Shown: positions 40,986-48,401 of the stretch, one piece after another
How the letters are laid out: the number at the start of each line of letters is the position of its first letter
How positions within the stretch are numbered: position 1 is the stretch's first letter
Virus record (IMG/VR): IMGVR_UViG_3300015264_000010
Coordinates: 1 to 48,401 of that record
Reading direction: 5' to 3' (one strand)
Source: a virus
Length of the DNA: 48,401 bases
Notes under the pieces: model-generated
Seen by the model: the letters and a program-made list of their open reading frames with translations, nothing else
Told to the model about the DNA's origin: nothing
The model's database searches: none
Position numbers and translations under genes: made by a program

Positions 40986-41222
40986 TTACTTGACGGTCGC
41001 CGTGAACTCGTAGGTCACGCCGTTGCCGATGTCATGCGTCACGCCGAGTGTCTTGACGTCGGTCAGGTTCTCACCCTCGTGCAACGCCCGGAACATCTCC
41101 TCGGCCTCCTCCGCGTGCTGGGGAGTGACGTTGAAGGCGGTGGTCCTGACGTGCACCGTGTCCGTTACCGTGGTGGCCTTCTTGGCGACCGGTGCCGGAG
41201 CGGCCTTGGTGGGCTCAGTCAT
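40986..41222 (-). CDS. Small hypothetical protein (78 aa)
   Basis: AAGGA and the ATG are separated by one GTTTAAAC (41224-41231). The N-terminus is Ala/Pro/Lys-rich; the rest is a small alpha/beta unit (VTPQHAEEAEEMFRALHEGE). It lies among neck genes. No family recognised. Confidence 0.62.
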   Translation of the reverse strand: MTEPTKAAPAPVAKKATTVTDTVHVRTTAFNVTPQHAEEAEEMFRALHEGENLTDVKTLGVTHDIGNGVTYEFTATVK

Positions 41223-41223
41223 C

Positions 41224-41231
41224 GTTTAAAC
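41224..41231. promoter_or_regulatory. GTTTAAAC between ribosome site and start of the 78-aa neck-region gene
   Basis: Minus-strand order is AAGGA-AC-GTTTAAAC-G-ATG. The palindrome and its 3' flank (CATCGTTTAAACG on the plus strand) match the 32217 site exactly. Confidence 0.8.
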
Positions 41232-41276
41232 GTTCCTTCCGCGCCGTGCGGGCCAAACCTGTAACCCGCCATGGGC

Positions 41277-41678
41277 TTACAGTGCTGATCGTATATGGAA
41301 AGACGTATCGATGCGATAGCGCTTGCCCCACGCTGTGCCAGACGTCGGCACCGGGCCAAGATTGACACTACCGCCCATAACCCACGCATCTCCGATGTGT
41401 ACCGGGGCCGCTATGTCGTTAATACCGGCAACCACGACACGTGCAAGCTCGCACGCCTCGAATTTGGTACCTCCCCAAGCCTCAATGATAAAATCCGGGT
41501 AATCCTGCCCCAGCTCATCGGGCCTTCCGCCGATACGGTAATGCAGCAAGAACGGCATTCCTGGACGGTCCTGTTTGGGCATCTCGAAATACTGCCGCTG
41601 TGCACAGAGGGCAACAACGTCGGATTGCGCGCGTAGCCACCCTCTCAAGGCACCTTCGCTATCAGGCAACGGACTCAT
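41277..41678 (-). CDS. Tail terminator-like neck protein (133 aa)
   Basis: Fold pattern of tail terminators: an N-terminal helix (SEGALRGWLRAQSDVVALC), FLLHYRIGG, IIEAWG, then a helix (FEACELARVVVAGIND). ATG 41678 has AAGGGA 8 nt upstream. It overlaps the upstream gene by 17 bp. Confidence 0.65.
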   Translation of the reverse strand: MSPLPDSEGALRGWLRAQSDVVALCAQRQYFEMPKQDRPGMPFLLHYRIGGRPDELGQDYPDFIIEAWGGTKFEACELARVVVAGINDIAAPVHIGDAWVMGGSVNLGPVPTSGTAWGKRYRIDTSFHIRSAL

Positions 41679-42036
41679 CAATAAGTCCCTTCGCCTCGCG
41701 TATCGTGGCTTTCAGATGTTGCAAGCCAAACGCAACAGGGACACTCTTTGACGCCTTGCGCACTTCATACGTAACCCCCGTCATCTCGTCAATCACGTAG
41801 TCGTACTGCGTGAGCCCAACAGCCACGGGGTCACACATGAGGCTGTAATCGTTGACCTCGTCGGCACCATCAGTGTTACGCGTCTCGCTCGGCTGGCTTA
41901 TGCACGCGCGAACCTCCGTGGCCAGCACGGCGAGTTGCGGGGCCGGACCGTCGTACCCTGCCGCACCGGGGTCCATGGCTAGTTGCGGCCGATGCCCTTT
42001 GATGGTGATCGTGGTAAGTGCAATAGGGATCGACAC
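41662..42036 (-). CDS. Head-tail stopper-like protein (124 aa)
   Basis: GTG 42036 follows the adaptor gene's stop by a few bases; the longer frame to 42147 lies inside that gene. Beta-rich with a C-terminal helix (DEMTGVTYEVRKASKSV, LKATIREAKGLIDE). Assigned as stopper by order between adaptor and terminator. Confidence 0.6.
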   Translation of the reverse strand: MSIPIALTTITIKGHRPQLAMDPGAAGYDGPAPQLAVLATEVRACISQPSETRNTDGADEVNDYSLMCDPVAVGLTQYDYVIDEMTGVTYEVRKASKSVPVAFGLQHLKATIREAKGLIDESVA

Positions 42037-42040
42037 GGTG

Positions 42041-42616
42041 TCACTCGCCGTTGTCGATGATGATGAACTGCCCGCACGTGCAACTACATTGCGTGTCGGG
42101 GCCGTAGACCGACCCACTGTCCGTTGTCCACGAGTACCCGTCATCATCGCAGTTGAACGACGTGTTGGGTACGCCGTTGGCGTTGTGACAGAAGCACATG
42201 CAGCGGGGCATGTTGCGCCACGGGTTGTAACGCTGGCTGTGCACGAGCGGCGAGTGGGGCTTTGCCTTGGCTCGTAGCCGCCGGATGATGGTCTTTATCT
42301 GTATCGACTGTGACCGACGCGCCGCTTGCGTGTTGCCGAACGTCGCGGACACTGCGAAGTCGATGAGGATGCCGTCTTGCCGAACGCGCGAGATACCCCC
42401 CATGGTGGCTAGGTCGCTCGGGTCTTGCGTGTTGACGTCCGGCGCGTTGTCGATGGTCATGAGCTTGTCTTCCCAGATGTCCGCAGCCGCCGCGTACACG
42501 TCCGCCGTAAGTGACCATCGGGAAGCCGCTTCTTGCAAGTCGACAACGTTGGTACCGGGCGGGGCAAGCTTGGCCAACCGATCCCATGGCGACAGTGTCA
42601 GATCGATGTCCGTCAT
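42041..42616 (-). CDS. Head-tail adaptor with Cys-rich C-terminal extension
   Basis: The helical N-terminal ~120 residues (SRWSLTADVYAAAADIWED) resemble connector adaptors below the portal. The last ~60 residues form an unusual Cys/His-rich module (CMCFCHNANG, then NCDDDG and CSCTCGQF) likely to bind metal, which I do not know from adaptors. The ATG follows GGGG. Confidence 0.62.
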   Translation of the reverse strand: MTDIDLTLSPWDRLAKLAPPGTNVVDLQEAASRWSLTADVYAAAADIWEDKLMTIDNAPDVNTQDPSDLATMGGISRVRQDGILIDFAVSATFGNTQAARRSQSIQIKTIIRRLRAKAKPHSPLVHSQRYNPWRNMPRCMCFCHNANGVPNTSFNCDDDGYSWTTDSGSVYGPDTQCSCTCGQFIIIDNGE

Positions 42617-42662
42617 ACTTGCCCCGCCCTTTCTCCCACCCCAGGAAGCGCCGACGTGCAGG

Positions 42663-42992
42663 TTACTGGACAGCCACGAGGGTTAGTTCGGCGTTGTCCA
42701 CATTGATGTTGACCTGCGTGCCGTAGATGGCGACAGGGAACGGGCCGTACACCTGCGTGACCCCCGCCGCGATGGCCTCGGTGAAGTCGGTCACGGCCTG
42801 CTGGTCCACGGTTTGTGCGATCTTGATCGTGACCGTACGCGCCGTGCTGCCGGAGTTGGTATTCTTGACGTGCACGCGTACCGTGCCGTCATTCTGAAGG
42901 TAGTGGAAGTTCACGGGGTCGCCTGCCACAGGAGTAGCAAGCACCGTGCCCTTGGTGGTCGAGACCGTGATCGGAATCGCTCCGCGTGCCAT
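42663..42992 (-). CDS. Hypothetical virion-region protein (109 aa)
   Basis: ATG 42992 lies 1 bp after the upstream stop. All-beta protein (VRVHVKNTNSGSTARTVTIK, VYGPFPVAIYG), probably an Ig-like capsid or head-accessory domain. A longer frame extending to 43439 is not supported because it covers two genes. Confidence 0.65.
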   Translation of the reverse strand: MARGAIPITVSTTKGTVLATPVAGDPVNFHYLQNDGTVRVHVKNTNSGSTARTVTIKIAQTVDQQAVTDFTEAIAAGVTQVYGPFPVAIYGTQVNINVDNAELTLVAVQ

Positions 42993-42993
42993 G

Positions 42994-43251
42994 TCAGCTC
43001 TCCTCGGTGTTCGCGCGGGTACCGGTACGGGGTGGCGCGGCCTTGCTGACCGCTTCCGTTGTAACCGTGGGGTCCTCTCCGGCGCGAACGTACCGACGCT
43101 CAACCTGGTCGTTGAAACGAAGCGGGGGACGTGCGAGAAGGTCACGTGCGCGCGACGGAGTGACCGTGATCTCAGCCCCGTGCGGGGTGATGAGTTCTTC
43201 GGTCGGGTTCTCCTTGACGCGCTTCTTGTCGATCTGAACGCCGCTGGCCAT
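42994..43251 (-). CDS. Small hypothetical head-region protein (85 aa)
   Basis: Lies between a decoration-like gene and a beta-rich protein with 6-bp and 1-bp gaps. Sequence is polar (LITPHGAEITVTPSRAR) with a disordered tail. No family recognised. Confidence 0.62.
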   Translation of the reverse strand: MASGVQIDKKRVKENPTEELITPHGAEITVTPSRARDLLARPPLRFNDQVERRYVRAGEDPTVTTEAVSKAAPPRTGTRANTEES

Positions 43252-43257
43252 GGTCGA

Positions 43258-43629
43258 TTACGCCCCCATGCGTTCGTGCTTGATGAACTGGGGGTCGTCA
43301 GTGCCGACAACGGCGGGTTCCGCGTACACGGCCCAAACCGTGTTGGCGAGCGTGGTTCCGTTGTAGACACGCGCGGCGTAGCCGACCACCGAGATACCGG
43401 CCGCCCAATCCGCCGTGCGTGGGGCCGCGCCGGACGCAACGATGGTGTAGATGCCGTTCTCGGCCGCCGTGGTCTGCGCCTTGAGGAGGATGCGGTCCCC
43501 AGTCGCGTACGTGACTCCGTCGTGGCTGAGCCCGTTGACCAGCGCCGTTGCTACCGCGAGGTTACCTGTGCTCGCACCCTTGACCTTGACCGTACGGAAC
43601 ACGTTGGTAAGTCGAACCTTCTTTGCCAT
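43258..43629 (-). CDS. Capsid decoration-like protein (123 aa)
   Basis: Contains the phage surface-protein motif DGVTYATGDRILLKAQTTAA followed by ENGIYTIV and a RTADW turn, common in head fibres and tail spikes. It directly follows the capsid gene, so a head decoration role is likely. Confidence 0.62.
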   Translation of the reverse strand: MAKKVRLTNVFRTVKVKGASTGNLAVATALVNGLSHDGVTYATGDRILLKAQTTAAENGIYTIVASGAAPRTADWAAGISVVGYAARVYNGTTLANTVWAVYAEPAVVGTDDPQFIKHERMGA

Positions 43630-43660
43630 GCCTTGATTCTCATCTCTGTTAGGGGTTGAG

Positions 43661-43681
43661 GCGCGGCCCTATAGACCGCGC
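43661..43681 (-). other. Short hairpin after the capsid gene
   Basis: GCGCGG and CCGCGC form a 6-bp stem with a 9-nt loop in the 75-bp gap downstream of the capsid stop. No U-tract. Possible attenuator or mRNA stabiliser. Confidence 0.4.
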
Positions 43682-43704
43682 GTCGTCCCTGGCAAGTGTG
43701 CGTG

Positions 43705-44670
43705 TTACGCGACGAGAACGGCGAACGGGTAACCCGCCGCGCCACCCTCCCAGGTGATCGGGTCAGCCACGGTGAACCCGGCGCGCATCTTGAACCGCAG
43801 CGCGATCATGTCCTGTTCGGCCAAGGACATGATGACCTTGCCAGCGCCGTCCGTGAGGGTGGCCTGGTCGAGGAACTTGAACTCGATGTCCTGCCGGATG
43901 CCGAGCACGGCACGCGACCGATCGCCGATGATGGCGTGCAGGTTGGCGTTCTGGTTGAGCGCGGCGTTCTCCGCGAGGTACGTTTCCACGCCCCAGATCT
44001 GCGCGACCGACGTCTGTCCACTCTGCTTGAAGTCGGTCGAGTAGATGGGCTCGCCGTTGGCGTCACGCAGGTTCATCATCCGGCGACGGATAGCCCGCTT
44101 GGTCCAGATGGTATTCGCCGCGAACCCGTCGTCTTCCACGAGGCCGATCGTCTCGGAGAACGCGCCCGCGATGTCGTAGCCCTGACCCTGCGTGCCGAGC
44201 GCGATGTAGTTGCTCAGGTCCATCACGTTGCCCGCGTTGACGGCCCCGGTGTAGAGGTCATCGCCGAACGACGCGGGCGCGTTGATCCCCAGGAACACGG
44301 CGCTGTCCAGGTGGTAGCCGACGTACTCGGCGATGCGCGGCCGAACCTCCGCCCAAATGTCCATGTCCGCGTCATCGAGAACGTTCTCCGGGATGGGGAC
44401 GATGCCCGCGATTTCCTCGGCCTCAAGCCACTTGTTGGCCCACGCCATGGACAGGGTGGGCTTGGTGCCCATGTCGCCGTCGATCCACGCACCGCCACCC
44501 GGCGCGGCCGGAAGGGCGTCGAGAACGCGCACCTTCATTTGCTTCTTGGTCATCTGGACGTGCCGGAACGTCTGCATGGCAAGGGACTGCTTGATGACGT
44601 CCTGCCAGAGTTCGCCCATGTTCTGCTCGGAGATGAGCGCGATTGCTTCCGCGCGTGAGATGACGGCCAT
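43705..44670 (-). CDS. Major capsid protein, HK97 fold
   Basis: The 321-residue protein has a typical N-terminal helix (ISRAEAIALISEQNMGELW), an E-loop region and a C-terminal strand (IRQDIEFKFLDQATLTDG, MIALRFKMRAGFTVADP). It sits immediately downstream of a scaffold-like gene. AAAGG lies ~10 nt before the ATG. Confidence 0.9.
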   Translation of the reverse strand: MAVISRAEAIALISEQNMGELWQDVIKQSLAMQTFRHVQMTKKQMKVRVLDALPAAPGGGAWIDGDMGTKPTLSMAWANKWLEAEEIAGIVPIPENVLDDADMDIWAEVRPRIAEYVGYHLDSAVFLGINAPASFGDDLYTGAVNAGNVMDLSNYIALGTQGQGYDIAGAFSETIGLVEDDGFAANTIWTKRAIRRRMMNLRDANGEPIYSTDFKQSGQTSVAQIWGVETYLAENAALNQNANLHAIIGDRSRAVLGIRQDIEFKFLDQATLTDGAGKVIMSLAEQDMIALRFKMRAGFTVADPITWEGGAAGYPFAVLVA

Positions 44671-44689
44671 GCGGGACGCTACCTTTCCG

Positions 44690-45238
44690 TTACCCGTTAC
44701 GCATCGCGCGCAGTAGGGCGTTCATGTCGGGTTTGCCGGTCCCGCCGTCACGTTTTGCGTCGTTACGGGGCCGCTTGTTCGCCGTGTCATCGATGAGTCG
44801 CTTGTCATCGATCTTGTAGCTCTTGGCCAACTCTGCGCCATCGGCTTCCATCTCTTCAACGGTGTCGCCGGTAAGGCGCTTGCCGATGGTCCACGGGAGT
44901 CCAAGCTTCATGGCGACTTGGTAGCGCATGTTCTCGGTCGCAAGCTTCTCGTTCTCAGCCTTCAAGGCGATGGCTTCCGACTGTGCGCGCTCTAGTTCGG
45001 GCAGCTTGGCAAGCTCAGCATCCCGCTGAGCCTTGGCCATGTCGTCACGTTCCTTGCGCAACGCCTTGACGGTGTTACGCAACCCGGTGACGTCATTGTC
45101 CTTCGTGTCCGCGTCTCCGGGCTTACCGGTTGCGCCGGTAGCGTCGGTGGTTGCGTCCGTAGTGGCCTTGTCGTCTGGCTTGCCGGACGTCCCGTCCGTC
45201 GCACCAGTGCCCTTGTCGCCCGTGGTGTCGCCACTCAT
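44690..45238 (-). CDS. Scaffolding protein
   Basis: The 182-residue product has a disordered Thr/Asp/Gly N-terminus, a long coiled coil (LRNTVKALRKERDDMAKAQ, ELERAQSEAIALKAENEK) and a basic C-terminal helix for capsid binding. Its position just before the capsid gene is typical. Confidence 0.87.
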   Translation of the reverse strand: MSGDTTGDKGTGATDGTSGKPDDKATTDATTDATGATGKPGDADTKDNDVTGLRNTVKALRKERDDMAKAQRDAELAKLPELERAQSEAIALKAENEKLATENMRYQVAMKLGLPWTIGKRLTGDTVEEMEADGAELAKSYKIDDKRLIDDTANKRPRNDAKRDGGTGKPDMNALLRAMRNG

Positions 45239-45320
45239 TGAGTTGTCCTTTCATACGGGAATCCCTCCCGGTGCGCGTCCCGCGCATGTCCGTCAATCTA
45301 GCAGACATGCGCCGTTGTCG

Positions 45321-46277
45321 CTATGTCGGTGGTCTGCGTCCACGCATGAAGGTTCCGTGTTTGACCGCACGTTGCGCGTACTCACGAACTGACTTAGGCA
45401 GGTCAGTACCTCGATTAAGCAACCTATTAGCGGCAGCAACACGAGCGTTGTTCGATTCACTTGGCAATGACCAGCCGCGCAACACCGACCGCTCAGCCTC
45501 GCGCTTAAGCGATTCGGCAAGGGGTTCGGCAACATCCTTGTGCACGAGCCACTGACTACATCGGCAGTTGGGGTGTAACGGTGGTGACTCAACCGGGCCG
45601 CGCGATATCGGCTTATCCGCGAACGTCAAGCCCTCGGGATAACCTTCACCGGTGTCAATCTCGCCTTGGTACGCGAGGCAGTCAAGACACGCGTCACGCT
45701 CGGCATGCCACACTGACACCAGCTCATCAGTGGCTCGCGATACGGTCGTAAGCGCGTCGTTGCTCGCCTCGTTGGTCACGTATCGCGCGACCATCTCTGA
45801 CTTGTTGATACCTTGCTGTGCAACCGCTAGTGCGATGTGGACGTCCGTAAGCGTGTCAACATGCCCGAGCAGCACGCTGCTATTGGCTACGCTTTCGCGC
45901 ATGTCTTGTTCAAGCTTGTCAACACGCCCATGCAGGGCCGCGCTGAGGTGGTACCCGGACGGCGGCAACATGGCCCGTGCGCCAGCGGCAAGCGCCTCAT
46001 CCTGTGCGGCACGCAACCCGTGCGCCAGGGCTTCCCGAGCGCCCTGCTTGATGGTGGACCGGACCAAGGCCATGAGGGGTTGCAGTCTGTTTAAACGCAC
46101 ACTTGCGAGCGCTCGGGTCTTGGCGTCTTGGCTCGCGTCGTCGCCTGGCCATAGCGCCGTGATCTCCGCCAGGATGCGCGCGAACACCGGGCGGAGGATG
46201 CTGGCTACCTTGTCGGACGTGTCCAACTCGATAGCTAGTAGATCATCCTCCGCCTTGAGCAACGGCGTTACGTCCAT
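45321..46277 (-). CDS. MuF-like head morphogenesis protein
   Basis: The 318-residue protein is helical at the N-terminus and has the MuF core: VWHAERDACLDCLAYQG, then PPLHPNCRC. MuF proteins are minor capsid components near the portal. The ATG lies 2 bp past the upstream stop. A GTTTAAAC at 46089 encodes RLNR. Confidence 0.83.
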   Translation of the reverse strand: MDVTPLLKAEDDLLAIELDTSDKVASILRPVFARILAEITALWPGDDASQDAKTRALASVRLNRLQPLMALVRSTIKQGAREALAHGLRAAQDEALAAGARAMLPPSGYHLSAALHGRVDKLEQDMRESVANSSVLLGHVDTLTDVHIALAVAQQGINKSEMVARYVTNEASNDALTTVSRATDELVSVWHAERDACLDCLAYQGEIDTGEGYPEGLTFADKPISRGPVESPPLHPNCRCSQWLVHKDVAEPLAESLKREAERSVLRGWSLPSESNNARVAAANRLLNRGTDLPKSVREYAQRAVKHGTFMRGRRPPT

Positions 46278-46279
46278 CG

Positions 46280-48280
46280 TTACGGGGTCATCTCCATGTA
46301 GGGCACACGGCGACTCAGCGCCAATGACCCGCTGGCAATGGTCGACGGCAAGTCGCTTTGGCTGCTCAACGCAGCTCCGACTTTAGGCTCAGCCGCAAAC
46401 ACACCGTCGATGATGGACGCACCAGACAGGTTGATGGCGTAGAACGTCGGCATGGTGGTTCCGACAACGAGCGGGCCAACCGCATACCGCTGACCCGCCT
46501 GCTTGGTCCACGCCGCAGACAACGCCGCTGTGTATTTGGTGTTCGCTGCGTTGAACAGCGTCGTGTCGCTGGCCGTTGACGCCACCAACGTCAAGTCACC
46601 GTTCGACGCAACCGAATACACGCCCATCTTGACCAGCGTCAACACCGCGCCGAGCGTGCCACTCGTATACATCGTCAGGTTGTTGATGACCTCGGTCTTC
46701 TTGGCCGTGAAGTACGTGAGCTGCAACAGTCCTGACGTCTGCGTGTTGCCACTGTTGGCTACAAACCGCCGGTCCGCGACAGCCTCACCAACAGCGAGCA
46801 CATCGGACGTATCAAGGACCGACGTGTCTTGCGCCGTAAGCGTCCGCATGACGTCTCCGAGCGTCATCACACGCAACCCCGCTTTACCAGCCACGTAGTC
46901 AACCAAGGTGGCATGATCGGCCGTCTTGAACTGCGTGGACAGCGTGGGCGTGGTGACCAGGTCGTGACAGCAGAAGACCGCCATGCCACCATGCAGCGCA
47001 ACGCTGTCCACGATGGCCTGTAGCGTGGCGATGTTGCTGTTGTTATCCAGCGTGTAGCAACGGATGGCGTACGGGTCGGCCGGAGGTACCGTCTCACACC
47101 CGTTGCTGTTAGCGGTCATGGCCCGCGCGTATGCCACCCGGCGCGCCATGAGGTCTCGCGTAGCAGTCAGGAATCGGCCCTGTGGGTAGCAGTGACCGAA
47201 GAACCCATCCGTGAGACTGTTGGCCGTAAGCCAGTCCTCCTCACGCGAGATGTCATCGTCCAGTTCGACGGCGCTAAGTGGATTGGTGCCGTACACCGTC
47301 CCGGTTGCACCGTTCGTTGCGCCGGAGAACGCCCGAGCGTGATTGGCTAGCGTGTTGCAGTGAAGCGCAATCTCCCACCGACTGTACGACCGGAGATCCT
47401 TGAGCATCTGCGTCGTCATCCACGCCGTATTGCCACCGTCCCCATCGGTGACGTTGCTCTTGATGGTGAACGCCGTTGCCGGAAAGCCCCACTTGTCGAG
47501 ATGGACCTTCGCGAGCGTGTATTGCGCCCGGTAGCTGTCGTCATACGTGAAGCACACGATGCCGCCGGACGCGAACGAACGCCGCTCCACCACCTGCACA
47601 GCCTGTAGGTGGACGGTTGCGCTCGTGCCGGTTGTGGTCGTTAGCCGAATGCGGAGGTGGTCAATCGCCGCGTAGTTAGGCTTGCCAGTCACGCCACCTG
47701 TCGCACTGGCGCTTGACGCCATGTTGACAGTGACCCACTTCCACTCACCATCCTTGAGCCAACGCACGGACGGGTCGGCTACCACGTTCTGAATGTTGCT
47801 GAACGAGTAGTTGGCTGCGAAGTTGTCCGATGTGGCGTAAAGGCTCATGCCTTGGATGTTGTCTCCGCCGGTAACCATGACGAGTAGCCGAATCGTCTTG
47901 GTAGCGCTCATGTCCAGCGCCAGCGTGCCACTCGTAATCGTGGCGGCTGTCGTGTCGGTCTTGCTCGTGATGTACGCGCTCTGTGCGCCGATCACAAAGG
48001 CCGTATTGTCGTTCATGGCGTTGGCGAGCGCGTTGGACGCTGTCCATCCGTGACCGCTCTGCATGCTCGTGATGTTCTGCAACACCTTGGGGCGCGGGTA
48101 CGGGAACTTCTGAGCCGCACGGACGTCCGTTGCCGGGATGCCACCTACCTGAATGGTTCCGTCCGGGATGCGTGCCGTTGGGGTCGTGTACCAACCGGGC
48201 CGACCGCCCCCGATAAGCGAGTCGTACCGGCGTTGGCTAACCGCGTACGGCCCTTCAAGGTAGTGATAGACGTTAGGCAT
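46280..48280 (-). CDS. Polysaccharide deacetylase-fold protein between portal and MuF
   Basis: The 666-residue protein has a central CE4 NodB-like domain (about 236-455): FTYDD (244-248) matches motif 1 and ALHCNTLANH (His307, His314) matches the metal-binding motif 2. The N-terminal ~230 residues look like a virion-attachment segment plus a beta-sandwich; the C-terminal ~165 residues form another beta-sandwich. It probably deacetylates surface glycan or murein. Finding it within the head genes rather than at the tail tip is odd. AGAGG lies 9 nt before the ATG. Confidence 0.75.
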   Translation of the reverse strand: MPNVYHYLEGPYAVSQRRYDSLIGGGRPGWYTTPTARIPDGTIQVGGIPATDVRAAQKFPYPRPKVLQNITSMQSGHGWTASNALANAMNDNTAFVIGAQSAYITSKTDTTAATITSGTLALDMSATKTIRLLVMVTGGDNIQGMSLYATSDNFAANYSFSNIQNVVADPSVRWLKDGEWKWVTVNMASSASATGGVTGKPNYAAIDHLRIRLTTTTGTSATVHLQAVQVVERRSFASGGIVCFTYDDSYRAQYTLAKVHLDKWGFPATAFTIKSNVTDGDGGNTAWMTTQMLKDLRSYSRWEIALHCNTLANHARAFSGATNGATGTVYGTNPLSAVELDDDISREEDWLTANSLTDGFFGHCYPQGRFLTATRDLMARRVAYARAMTANSNGCETVPPADPYAIRCYTLDNNSNIATLQAIVDSVALHGGMAVFCCHDLVTTPTLSTQFKTADHATLVDYVAGKAGLRVMTLGDVMRTLTAQDTSVLDTSDVLAVGEAVADRRFVANSGNTQTSGLLQLTYFTAKKTEVINNLTMYTSGTLGAVLTLVKMGVYSVASNGDLTLVASTASDTTLFNAANTKYTAALSAAWTKQAGQRYAVGPLVVGTTMPTFYAINLSGASIIDGVFAAEPKVGAALSSQSDLPSTIASGSLALSRRVPYMEMTP

Positions 48281-48299
48281 GCTTCTAACCTCTCACGTG

Positions 48300-48401
48300 T
48301 CAGCTAGTCGGCCGTGCGGTTGCCGCTTTGGCTCGGTCCTTGTTGGTCGGTGGGCCGGTTGGTCCCACACCCTTATTCGGCGGCTGAGGTGGTGCGCCCC
48401 C
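48300..48401 (-). CDS. Portal protein, C-terminal end (continuation across the contig joint)
   Basis: This is the end of the portal frame that enters from base 1. Bases 48325-48401 duplicate 1-77, so the unique part is 48300-48324. It encodes a tail ending ATARPTS before a TGA stop. It is an assembly break in a circular molecule, not a truncated gene. Confidence 0.85.
   Translation of the reverse strand, partial: GGAPPQPPNKGVGPTGPPTNKDRAKAATARPTS
48325..48401. repeat. 77-bp terminal direct repeat, copy 2
   Basis: Exact duplicate of 1-77. Removing one copy gives a 48,324-bp circle with an uninterrupted portal gene. Confidence 0.95.

Noticed and set aside
42663-43439. Minus-strand frame of 258 codons
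   Set aside because: Only the last 109 codons (from 42992) are supported; the rest overlaps two well-placed genes in another frame.
43696-44658. Plus-strand frame of 320 codons
   Set aside because: Exact antisense of the major capsid gene, rich in Arg/His/Asp runs typical of shadow frames.

Overview
The window is a complete double-stranded DNA phage genome with siphovirus architecture: terminase, SPP1-type portal, HK97-type capsid, a very long tape measure protein and a holin/endolysin pair. The first 77 bases recur exactly as the last 77 (1-77 = 48325-48401), so this is a circular or circularly permuted molecule of 48,324 bp and the portal gene crosses the cut. The GC-rich composition, -35/-10 boxes of the TTGACA/TAGNGT type, the Cas4-like nuclease + Sak4-like ATPase + DUF669 set, the DUF6011 protein and many tiny zinc-ribbon genes point to an actinobacterial host, most likely Streptomyces or a relative. 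That is inference; no host DNA is present. I recognise no integrase, immunity repressor or att site, so a virulent lifestyle is favoured but not proven.

Layout. Two gene arms diverge from a 482-bp non-coding region (10835-11316) with 12-bp iterons and converge on a hairpin terminator (24741-24780). The leftward arm runs 10834 -> 1 -> 48324 -> 24794. It starts with two small genes, a family A DNA polymerase, a RuvC-like nuclease, a sigma-like protein, a membrane protein and an FtsK-like translocase fused to a GIY-YIG nuclease. A DUF3310 protein, TerS, TerL and portal follow. Across the cut come a polysaccharide-deacetylase-fold protein, MuF, scaffold, capsid, decoration and head-tail genes, the major tail protein, an Acb2-like small protein, frameshifted tail chaperones, the 2271-residue tape measure, minor tail proteins, a glycosidase-like protein and the lysis genes.

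The rightward arm (11317-24720) encodes a prim-pol/helicase, an L7/L12-motif protein, a Cas4-like exonuclease, a Sak4-like ATPase and an SSB-like DUF669 protein. These are followed by a tRNA-like RNA, a SprT-like metalloprotein, many small proteins and two paralogous secreted proteins. Candidate structured RNAs and HrdB-like promoters cluster between 14.2 and 21.4 kb.

The most striking hidden signal is the palindrome GTTTAAAC. It occurs 16 times, always as YGTTTAAACR, against well under one expected. Four copies sit exactly between ribosome binding site and start codon, two lie in promoters, and two flank the convergent terminator. Other candidates for new biology are the FtsK/GIY-YIG fusion beside a multi-pass membrane protein, a tRNA-like RNA whose anticodon loop is about 59 nt, and the Acb2-like protein translationally coupled to the major tail gene.
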